Assembly: GCA_020002185.1 (NCBI GenBank)
Contig: CM034533.1
Span: 52,471,568 to 52,535,567 of the forward strand
Direction: 5' to 3'
From: Paraescarpia echinospica
Taxonomy: Eukaryota; Annelida; Polychaeta; Sabellida; Siboglinidae
Length of the DNA stretch: 64,000 nucleotides
Shown here piece by piece: positions 46,810 to 56,610 of this stretch (position 1 is the stretch's first letter; each line of letters starts with the position of its first letter). The notes beneath the pieces were generated by a model. The model saw only the letters and a list, made by a program, of their open reading frames with translations. It made no database searches and had not been told where the DNA came from. The translations under genes were made by a program, and so were the position numbers.

Positions 46810-47930
46810 ACACGAGTTGTACAAACGAATCACTATGCTTTGACCAACACGTGTCACGAATTGAACTTATACCAACTAATGGGACAAACGAAACACTATG
46901 CTTTGACCAACACGTGTCACGAATTGAACTTAGACCAACTAGTGGGACAAACGAAACACTAAACTTAGACCAACACGTCGCACGAACCAAACTATAGACA
47001 CGAGTTGCACAAATGTAACACTAGACTTAGCCCAACAGGTTGCACGAACCAAACTATAGACACGAGTTGCACAAACGTAACACTAGACTTAACCGAGATA
47101 TGTCACGAGACTACGGATGACACGAGACTACGGATGACACATCACACGAGAGTACCGACGAGACAAGAGACGAGACTATGACCGAGATATGTCACGAGAC
47201 TACGGATGACACATCACACGAGACTACGGATGACACATCACACGAGAGTACCGACGAGACACGAGTTGTACAAATGAAACACTATGCTTTGACCAACACG
47301 TGTCACGAATTGGACTTAGATCAACTAGTTGGACAAACGAAACACTAATCTTAACGTGTTATCGTATCAAACCCCTCCTTTTTTAGGAAAATAGACGTGT
47401 TATTGCGTCAAATCCCTCCTTTTTCAGGAAAATAGACGTGTTATTGCGTCAATTCCTTCCTTTTTCAGGAAAATAGACGTAAAATCGCGTCAATTCCTTC
47501 CTTTTTCAGGAAAATAGACGTGTTATCGCATCAAATCCCTCCTTTTTCAGGAAAATAGACGTTATCGCGTCAATTCCTTCCTTTTTCAGGAAAATAGACG
47601 TGTTATCGCGTCAATTCCTTCCTTTTTCAGGAAAATAGACGGGTTATCGCGTGAGATTTGCTTCAGAAGCAAAGCAAAGCAAATAGACGGGTTATCAAAG
47701 CAAGGCAAAGCAAATAGACAGGTTATCACCAAAGCAAATAGACGGGTTATCAAAGCAAAGCAAAGCAAATAGACAGGTTATCGTCAAAGGAAGCAAAGCA
47801 AAGCCACTCACTCACCCTTCGTGTCTGTTCACTCACTCACTCACTCACTCACTCACTCACCCTTCGTATCTGTTCACTCACTCACTCACTCACTCACCCT
47901 TCGTATCTGTTCACTCACTCACTCACTCGT
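46810..47930. repeat. Central spacer of the insert, all satellite
   Basis: In order it holds about 60-bp units, 24-bp units (47093-47262), a minisatellite of roughly 41 bp with aggaaaatagacgtgttatcg and ttccttcctttttc (47354-47650, about seven copies), units of caaagcaaagcaaatagacg (47660-47800), and (ACTC)n with cccttcgtatctgttc (47805-47935). No single-copy core is visible. Confidence 0.9.
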
Positions 47931-50560
47931 CGGTACTCTCGTGTGATGTGTCATCCGTAGTCTCGTGTGATGTGTCATCCGTAGTCTCGTGACATATCTC
48001 GGTCATAGTCTCGTGTCTTGTCTCGTCGGTACTCTCGTGTGACGTGTCATCCGAAGTATCTTGACATATATCGGTCATAGTCTCGTCTCTTGTCTCGTCG
48101 GTACTCTCGTGTGATGTGTCATCCGTAGTCTCGTGTGATGTGTCATCCATAGTCTCGTAACATAGTCTCGTCTCTTGTCTCGTCGGTACTCTCGTATGCT
48201 GTGTCATCCGTAGTCTCGTGACATATCTCGGTCATAGTCTCGTCGGTACTCTCGTATGATGTGTCATCCGAAGTCTCGTGAAATATCTCGGCCATAGTAT
48301 CGTGTGATGTGTCATCCGTAGTCTCGTGTGATGTGTCATCCGTAGTCTCGTGACATAGTCTCGTCTCGTGTCTCGTTGCTACTCTCGTATGACGTGTCAT
48401 CCGAAGTCTCGTGACATATCTCAACCATAGTCTCGTGTGATGTGTCTAGTTGATCTAAGTTCAATTCGTGACACATGTTGGTCAAAGCATAGTGTTTCGT
48501 TTTCGTGACACGTGTTGGTCAAAGCATAGTGTTTCGTTTGTCCAACTAGTTGATCTAAGTCCAATTCGTGATACGTGCTGGTCAAAGCATAGTGTTTCGT
48601 TTGTACAACTAGTTGGTCTGAGTTCAATTTGTGGAGCGTAATCGGTTAAGTTTCTGTTTCGTTTACGCAACTAGTTGGTCTGAGTTCAATTCGTGCAGTG
48701 TAATCGGTTAAGTTTCTGTTTCGTTTACGCAACTAGTTGGTCTGAGTTCAATTCGTGCAGTGTAATCGGTTAAGTTTCTGTTTCGTTTGTCCAACTAGTT
48801 GGTCTGAGTTCGATTCGTGCCGTGTGTTGGTCAAAGCATAGTGTTTCGTTTGCACCACTAGTTGGTCTGAGTACATTAACATCTCTGTACTGAACTACAC
48901 AGACATAAGTGGTTAACATAACTGTACTGAACTACACAGACATAAGTGGTTAACATAACTGTACTGAACTACACAGACATAAGTGGTTACCGTATCTGTA
49001 CTGAACTACACATAGACATAAGTGGTTAACATAACTGTTGAATCTATGAGTTCGTTTTCGGTTACCCATGCCAGGTTAGTTGTTTTACGACAGAAGCAAG
49101 TTTGGAAGGTTTTACCGAAGAAGCACGAATTTAAATATTATAGTACGAAAAAAGATTTTAAAAAACGTTCTAATGGACATTTGTACACTTGACCCTTAAT
49201 ACGGTAAACTATATAAATACTGGTACATCTTATCTGGGAGGTTATTACTGTACTGTTCTAACATGACGCTTCACTTTCCTCGAACAATGTAGAAAGCGAG
49301 CACTGCACCGTCTTGCATTGATATAGGATCTTTGGTGTCAAGGCCACCGAGTCGACATTGTGCATCGCGCATAGCGTGTTTATTTAAATAGATGAGATTT
49401 GAACAGGGAATACACCATCAAAACAGTTTACAAACAGTATATCAACGGTTGGTAAGTACAAATATCGTATAACAAATACTGGTATCTCGTATGTTTTATC
49501 ACGGGCCAAATATCGAGATGTTCTTCCAACACAGTCACAGAGCAGTCATTACGAGTTCATACCGGTTCATACCAGTTAACAGGGTAATTTTTCACTCGCT
49601 ATAACGACAATGATCATAACATCAAATGATGGGATTATATTCAAGCACGAAAGCTCAAAACAGTGGCTAACCAAAGCACTATCTGATTAACCAAGTCAAC
49701 CTCGGGTACAAAATTACTGTGCGTAGCAGTTTGATGACGTCACACAGGATGCGCGTGCTCGCAACAAAACAAACAAACATGTCCAGACACGTCTCGAGTA
49801 CGGTTTTGTAACAGACACCAAACGTATAATTTCAAGATGTCCGCTCTGTTCGAAAAAACGAGGCTATATGTTCTGATATAACATAGTCCTATATGTAGTC
49901 TACATTTCGTATACATTACTTCAGACAAAACGGTCTTCGTTGAATTTATAACCCTTTTGTTACACATTACGCCTTATTATAACACCACATTTTCGACATG
50001 TCATAGTCAAACAAATAAGGGCTCGGTCCCTTGGCGGAGCCTCGGCCTACGGGCCAAGCAATCTCGTGTGTGACATATTCAAATGCTGTTTGGTATATTT
50101 TATTTTATTCAAAAAGTCGTCGGATACCTTTACGATAATACCTCCTATGCTTTAACATGTGAAAAAATTCCCTATGCTTTAACATGGAGAAAATTCGAAA
50201 AGTGGTCGGATACCTTTGCGATAAAATGACCTATGCTTTAACATGGGGTGAAAATTCTCTATGTTTAACATGGGAAATACTTTTCCAAGCTCATTTGCAT
50301 AACTAGCCACGCCCACATTGCCCATATAAGGTCATTTGCATAATTAGCCATGCCCAGCTCGCTCGTGATTGGTCAATCGCAGACCGCGCAGAGGCTGCTG
50401 GTATACCCTCATTTGCATAATCTCTCCGTTTTCCGTTGGCTGGAGCAAGGAGCAACATCCCGGTACTTCCCTATCCTTTAACATGGAGCCGGAACTAGTT
50501 TTGCTCCTGCTCCGACGGAAAAACGGAAACCATGCGCGGTACTTAACCTCTATTACTACT
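47931..50560 (-). repeat. Right inverted arm of the palindromic insert
   Basis: About 2.63 kb, the reverse complement of the left arm. It ends at ctattactact|atcttg, where the target duplication begins. Differences from the left arm are scattered substitutions and small indels. Confidence 0.92.
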
Positions 50561-52328
50561 ATCTTGTCACCTCAAGGTTAATACATCAACGTGTCCAAAA
50601 CGCCCATACTTCAGACAGACGCTAATCTCCTTGGACTTGGCGCGGCGTTACTTCAAGAGAACGAGTCTGGTGTAATCCAACCGGTGGCATACGCATCGAA
50701 GAGTCTATCAAGCGCAGAGAAACGATATGCCTGCATTGAGCGAGAGTTGCTAGCCATTGTTTTTGGCACACAGCGGTTCCACACGTACCTATACGGACGC
50801 AAGTTCAAGGTCGTCACGGACCACAAGCCTCTCGTTGTGATCATCCAGAAAGGTCTTGTCAACTCTCCACCGCGACTACAAAGAATGCTCCTCAAACTGC
50901 AAGGGTATGACATGGAAGTTGAATACCAACCAGGAAAGGACATTGTCCTTGCGGACACACTCTCGCGTCTTCCAAGTACGCACAACACAGAAACGACCGA
51001 CCTTGATGTTCGTGTTGACTTCGTCAGATTCTCTGATGAACGCGTCCAAGAGCTGAGGAACAAGACGAAGGCTGATCCAGTTCTCCAAGCACTCTCCGAA
51101 ACGATCGTGACTGGATGGCCCGAAACAATAAAGGAGTTGCCAACTAGCATCCGTTCGTACTGGTCGTTCCGCAATGAACTCTCCGTGGAAGATGGTATCC
51201 TACTGAAAGGAACACGAGTCGTCATTCCTGAGAGCATGCAGACATTCATACTGGAGAAACTACACTACGGTCACCTCGGCAAAGAGAAGACGAGACTCAG
51301 AGCAAAAGACTCTGTGTATTGGATCAACATCAATCGTGACATTGAGACTACAGTCAAGTCGTGTGACATCTGTCAAGAACACCAACCAGCGCAGCAGCAC
51401 GAGACGCTACAGCCGCACGAAGTACCGAGTAACCTTGGGAAGTGGTTGGTACAGACATGTTGTTCTTCAACGACGCAGACTGGCTCATCATTGCGGACTA
51501 CTATTCAAAATTTCCCATCGTGCGCAAAATGCCGAAGCCATGTCGTTTCTGTCACAAAGCAGATCTTCAGCGAGACGCGTTCCTATGCGTGTCGTGTCGG
51601 ACAATGGCCCGCATTTCGCCAGTGCATGCTACACAGACCTGTCAAAGAAGATGGCATTCCAACACGTAACGTCTTCGCCGAGGTATCCACGCTCAAACGG
51701 CTTCATCGAACGCCAAATCCAAACCGTGAAGCATGTCATGAAGAAGGCGAGGCAAAGTGAGCAGGATCTCGACTTGGCGCTACTGTGTCTGCGAACAACG
51801 CCAATTGATAGCAAACTTCCAAGTCCAGCAGAGCTCCTCAATGGTCGCAAATTACAGTCAACTCTTCTGACGAAAATCGTTGACACACGCCAAGATCATG
51901 ACGATATGAGAAAGAGGCTACAAGAGCGACAGGACAAGATGACGTTTCAGCACGATCAACACGCAAGAGATCTCCCGCCTCTGCACAACGGTCAAGCAGT
52001 TCGCTTCCGTGATCAAGACGGCCGGTGGAGACCTGCGACGGTCCTTGACAAAACACCGAATCCAAGATCGTACATTCTCACGACACCGAGCACAAGCACT
52101 ATCCGAAGAAACAGAAATCAAATCCGAGACAACTCGACTCACCCGATCATCAGGAGAATATCGTTTGCCAGTCCGACTACAGTCCAGCCCGCTCCAGCTG
52201 TTGTGGATTCAACTACTCCCAAGAAGACTACAGACGGCTCGGCTGAGAACATTGTTCAAAATAATACAACTGGACCATATGTGACCCGCTCTGGTCGTCA
52301 TATTAAGCAGCCTCAGCGCTATGCATGA
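50561..52328 (+). pseudogene. Gypsy pol, 3' part (RNase H, integrase)
   Basis: This continues the frame cut at 44128 after the duplicated atcttg, with an in-frame TAA at 50579-50581. RNase H spans about 50591-50980 (TDANLLGLGAALLQ, EKRYACIERELLAI, VVTDHKPL). Integrase follows with the zinc module (HYGHLG .. CDICQ, 51265-51380) and a DDE core (GTDMLFF, SDNGPHF, GFIERQ). The frame shifts near 51438 and again near 51545, breaking the core. The C-terminal tail (RPATV .. YVTRSGRHIKQP) ends at a TGA at 52326-52328. Confidence 0.93.
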
Positions 52329-52473
52329 ATAGATACAAAGACTGTAAGCAAGGCATACTGTATAGCTTATAGCAGAGTTAAATCTATTGCATGTTGTTAT
52401 TTTACAAGTTTACAGTTATTTCAGAGACTTTATAACAAGTTACTTTGAGTAAGTCATAATCTCTTCTTTTGTA

Positions 52474-52483
52474 AAAAGGGAGA
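52474..52483 (+). other. Polypurine tract of gypsy element
   Basis: aaaaagggaga lies directly before the 3' LTR start TGTCG, the expected plus-strand primer. Confidence 0.75.
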
Positions 52484-52645
52484 TGTCGTAGTATTACGCG
52501 CTTTAGTTTGACCTCATTATACTAGAGGTTAGAGTTCAGTTGTTCACGTGTTGGGCTTTGATTAAACATCCATTCCTTCTAACGTGTCTTGTAGTAAACT
52601 GTCATATAATGGCTGTTATCAGTGCATCCAAACAACACAACAACA
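52484..52645 (+). repeat. 3' LTR of gypsy element
   Basis: 162 bp, TGTCG..ACAACA, identical to the 5' LTR except at three sites. Confidence 0.95.
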
Positions 52646-53069
52646 GTTATGACCATCAGTATGAAGTGTCTCATTTTGGAATGGTGGGTTACATTTATGA
52701 ATTCAGCCAACGCACAGAGATAATGCATATTTCATAGGTATTGTTGTTTGGTATAGTTGGTCTTTGAGGTAAGAAAATGATACGTTGAGTGTGCGCATAG
52801 GTTAGTTTGTTAGTAGCCAGCAAGTTTGGCTATGAAGGTGCTTAAATGTTTATTTTATGAAGTTGTCGATGTATGGTATATTAATATATTGGCAGTGACT
52901 GAAAACAGTTCAATGCAGTCAGTTGAATGTGTTGCTAATAATACCAAATATCGGTTGGTTGGCTAGTTGTTTAGCCTAGATGACTTGTGGATTGGATTTG
53001 TTAAATTGTACACCACAGAACATGATATTGTACACAATAAACTCAGTTGTTATTGAATAAGAGGTGTAC
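52646..53069. other. Non-coding stretch after gypsy
   Basis: An open frame from the LTR runs to 52737 but shows no domain. The rest is AT-rich with no signal. Confidence 0.4.
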
Positions 53070-53670
53070 GTCTACAGTAGTTCCGAAATTAAGTAGAAAA
53101 CAGTTTATTTTGTATAACCAATCAGATTCGGAAGTAATGACAGCCACATGTGTTGTTCCACAAGGATCTATGCTAGGTCCAGTTCTGTTCATGTTATATT
53201 AAAACAACATTGTTAAAACAATAAATATGTTATTTACAGATGGCACAAATAGGTTTCACTTACACACAAATGTTACTAGGCTTATTGAAGAAGTAAATTC
53301 AGAACACAATATGATATCAGCATGGATTCATTGAAACAAAATATCACTTAACATAAATAAAACAAATTTATTATATTTACTCCTGAAAATAAGACGATGA
53401 TCATGACGTTACTTCAATAACATGTTTAGGAATTTACCTAGAGGAAACCGGTCATTACATATTGTAATTCATTTGTATGTGAACCAGTGGCACCCCTTGT
53501 AAGCGTTTTATATATATATATATAAATTAAAGCCACTTTTATCACACAATGTGCTGTGCCCTAATGTGTGCAAATAGTTATCCATCAAATAAAGGATAAA
53601 TAAACATAACATTTTTACATAAGAAGGCAATCAGAATAAGTAGGCCTACTATATTTTTATTTATTAAAGC
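53070..53670 (+). pseudogene. Non-LTR reverse transcriptase relic
   Basis: In shifting frames the plus strand reads VVPQGSMLGPVLFMLY near 53150, LFTDGTNRFH near 53232, ISAWIH .. NKISLNINKTN near 53316, LGIYLEE near 53427 and HKKAIRIS near 53619. These are successive blocks of a LINE polymerase, with TDG in place of ADD at the active site. It is heavily decayed and differs from the CR1-like copies in this window. Confidence 0.7.
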
Positions 53671-53679
53671 AAAAAATTA

Positions 53680-54120
53680 ATTGTGTTGATTAATTTACCA
53701 CCATTTCAAGAAGAAAGTATTTCGTATGCACAAATGAATAGCACGACACCGCGGCTGTGCATATAGACAGTGCCGTGCGCCACATATCACGATAGCCTCG
53801 ATACTAGTTATAGCCTCCATTACAGATCATGAACAACAAAAAGAGGGCTCTAAATCACACGATATGCTTGTGTGCATTAAAATAATCATGCAAGTTATTC
53901 CATTTTATTTTTAATATGTATACGAACAATTATACTGGAAAACATTTCGTATTACTAACGCAAACCACCTTAGTAACAACGCGGAATCCTGGCACGCACC
54001 TACTCTGGGCCCGCTACCGTCGCGGGCCGAAAGTAGGCGGTGAATCCTGGCATGTGTGAATGTTGACAAAGATGTCGAAGGATTATGGTAGCTCGACGAG
54101 TTATTTTAAAACTTCCGTAT
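53680..54120. other. Non-coding flank upstream of P2X7-like gene
   Basis: AT-rich, then a more GC-rich patch (53990-54060, with cccgctaccgtcgcgggcc) that may be promoter sequence. Confidence 0.4.
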
Positions 54121-54133
54121 CACTTTGGAGAAA

Positions 54134-55346
54134 ATGGATACGACAGATGAAGACTCTAGTTTGACTTGTCACTCGGAAATTACGGTTGGTACGGTTGACA
54201 CACACAAACGGCCTGTGCCATACGGGTTTCACCCAGTCACCAGTGTGCGATCCACGGTCCGATATGTCCGGCCCCGGGTCAGTTGTGGGAGTCGGACAGT
54301 GACAGTTGGTCTATCGACGACGAAGACGTTACGCGACTTAATAATTTCGCATGGTGTTTGTGTGGACACTGCGTGCCAATGTCGACGCACATCGAGTCGC
54401 TGTGCTGTAGGGAGATAGCTGCCGTACTGAACCGTATGAAAGACCGTACAGATGCCTGCATTACCGACTATATCTATGAGTGTGACGACTTCAAAACGGT
54501 TTGCATCAACGCCACGGGCAACAGGGTGGTGTTGGAACTTGGAAGTCGGTCTGTTGTCATTGTATGATTTTAGTGCAGATTCGTTGATTCGACCAATAGC
54601 TAGTAGGTAAGTACTATGTAGTTCAACAGATATCGAATAATTATTCTATTTCAAACTTAAATAGAGCAATTATACTTGTTCCCACCTCAAATGTTCAGGT
54701 TCGTTCTATCTTCGTAGAATACTATGTCTATGATTTTCATCAAACCATTTTTGATAATTTTTTTAATAAACACTTTTATTCTTGACAGGACGTGTGCATC
54801 CATTTTATACAGTTGTTTAATTCCCTATTTAAAAGTGTTCAAGCAACTTGCTTAAATTATATAAAAATGTAGACAAATTGCACACTACCATGCATGCACT
54901 AATAGATGTATAATCAGGACATTGTGCAATGTAGTATTGATACAAAAATATTTTAAGTGGAGTTTTTAATATAATAAAAATATTATTATATTATGTGTGT
55001 GTTATCAAGACCACATCATGAAATATGTAGTCTTACAATCATAATTATTACAGCCCTTCACAAACAAATGAACCAATTCACTGAATTCATGATGTGATAT
55101 TGATAAAACACACAGTTTTGCCAGTATAATAATAATTAGAAGATAACGGTTGTTTATTATCAACTAATGCAAATAAATTAACTTTCAGAACATATCGATT
55201 GATTCGATTAACTGCATATCGTCACTTCACGTTGTGGTTAAGGGGAGATTTGGAAAAGGCAACAGACGTGTTATACCAGCCTGCGCTGTATCCAGAAACG
55301 AATAGGGTTTATGAAAAAATTCAGCTATTGACATTGCACTATACAG
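54134..55346 (+). pseudogene. P2X7 ballast-domain-like protein, two exons, frameshifted
   Basis: Exon 1 is 54134-54606 (ATG to tag|gtaagt) and exon 2 is 55189-55346 (tttcag| to acag|gtgagt). They join in phase 2. Visible parts are an acidic N-terminus (MDTTDEDSS), a KRPVPYGFHP block, an acidic WESDSDSWSIDDED, then a Cys/His cluster WCLCGHCVPM .. CCREI, and in exon 2 LTAYRHFTLWLRG. This pattern matches the cytoplasmic ballast-like zinc-binding domain annotated as P2X purinoceptor 7-like in many invertebrates, where it usually occurs without the channel. Function there is unknown. The frame shifts near 54265 and shifts back near 54535, so the Cys cluster is read in a different frame from both ends. 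This suggests a pseudogene or two assembly indels. A final exon may begin near 55632 (tttcag|). Confidence 0.65.
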
Positions 55347-55349
55347 GTG

Positions 55350-56600
55350 AGTGTACATTGAAAATAAAACCCTGAACAAGTAAGATTAGATTGACCAAAA
55401 GGTAGAATGAATTACTCGGTGCCTTCTTATCCCATTTTTTGCAACAACAGTGTGAACTGTAGTGTCTTGCATGTCCCCGTTCATAATTTGATTTGTAATA
55501 CTGAAGTCAACATGAAATATATCAACAGTTTATTCACATGGAGAAACAATTCACAAATAAATAAGACTATATGGAAGACTGTGCCAATGCATTAGTCAAA
55601 TTCACACACCAGTTTTCAATGTTTCTTTCAGTTGATTCACTTCACACTGACATATTTTAATCTAACTGTATTACAATTTTGGTCTGTGTCAGTCCTGTGC
55701 TCATATAGTACATCAATAAGTAACACGTTTATTGGTGATATGGGCCATCATCATGATCATATATTGTGACTAATAAAATTAATACATAAATATTCCATTA
55801 CAGTTCCAGTTTTATACATTTGTGGGTTTCAACACTAGGAGTATCTGTCAAGAAAACAAGTACTTATTATTCAAGATGCAGATTCAAAACTTGTAGTACT
55901 AGTCTCAAAATCTATCAAGTGCCTCCAAATAGATTTATCTAGATTTGTGGCACTATGTAAGTGTTCTTATTATTATTACGTACTTTTTGAGATGTTATTT
56001 TGTGATAATGTCAAATATAATAATAACAATGAAGTATGAATATATATATATATAAAATTCTAGCTGAATCCTTTGCTGCTTCATTAGTTTGTAGTACACT
56101 TTAATAATACTGGCTAAACGTACAAATTAAACAAAATATATATATATATTGTTGTAAGATGGCACTTTACTTTTACTAAACTTGATGGCAACAGTCCAGT
56201 TTTAATGGCAATGGCCCTTATCATTTTTGTGACACACGTCTTAGAAGCCACATTAAACGTGTACAGTGAGTCATATGAACAAATACATGTACAGTTCAGT
56301 GTGATGTTTGAGAAATGGTGGTCTGTTAAAATAAACTCACTATAAGTAACATGTTTGGACTTCGTTAAACTATTTCAGTAAATTACATATACCCAAAGTT
56401 CCCTACCTCAAATAGTGTCTAATAAAACACATTGCATACCACAACAAGTGGATGTTCCTTACATTAGGAAGCCCTGTACAGTATTGAGAATCCACTTTGC
56501 CTAAAACTCTCTATTTCTGTTCTGATGTTCAAACAATGTTATTTAAGCATATAAATCTATTGGATGGCGTATCAATTTGGTGGCACTAAACCAAATTGAT
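55350..56600. other. Non-coding stretch
   Basis: AT-rich, with short (TA)n runs near 56040 and 56140. No gene apart from the possible last P2X7-like exon near 55632. Confidence 0.4.
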
Positions 56601-56610
56601 ATGGATAGAA

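Larger units (their letters stand above)
44129..50560. mobile_element. 6.4-kb palindromic insert, Polinton-like termini, no recognised gene
   Basis: The insert splits gypsy pol and is flanked by a perfect 6-bp duplication, atcttg (44123-44128 and 50561-50566). It begins AGTAGTAATAGAGG and ends with the exact reverse complement. The arms (about 44129-46809 and 47931-50560) match closely, with a few substitutions, a 10-bp gap near 44345 and one extra 37-bp repeat unit on the left. The 1.1-kb centre consists of satellites. A 6-bp duplication, 5'-AG termini and long terminal inverted repeats are features of Polinton/Maverick elements. None of their genes (polymerase B, integrase, packaging ATPase, capsid) is recognisable. 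I infer a non-autonomous, Polinton-mobilised or similar foldback element. Assignment by termini alone is tentative. Confidence 0.8.
37019..52645 (+). mobile_element. Gypsy (Ty3)-type LTR retrotransposon with two nested insertions
   Basis: Two 162-bp LTRs (37019-37180 and 52484-52645), in the same orientation, bound the element. Internally there is a primer-binding-like TGG start (37181), a leader, gag-pol from 41812, and a polypurine tract before the 3' LTR. Gag-pol is cut at 44128 by the palindromic insert and resumes at 50561. A CR1-like LINE (about 37465-41675) sits in the leader. Without the insertions the element would be roughly 5 kb. The flanks gtaac (37014-37018) and gttat (52646-52650) are not a clean target duplication. 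LTR divergence of 3/162 suggests a fairly recent insertion. Stops and frameshifts in gag-pol make it non-functional. Confidence 0.93.

Noticed and set aside
46309..46962. Open frames of about 90-145 codons rich in HETTDDTS
   Set aside because: They arise because the repeat unit is 24 bp, and the same frames appear inverted in the other arm. No start context, splice signal or domain.
37014..52650. Gypsy target-site duplication gtaac/gttat
   Set aside because: Only three of five bases match, no better than chance for such AT-rich words.
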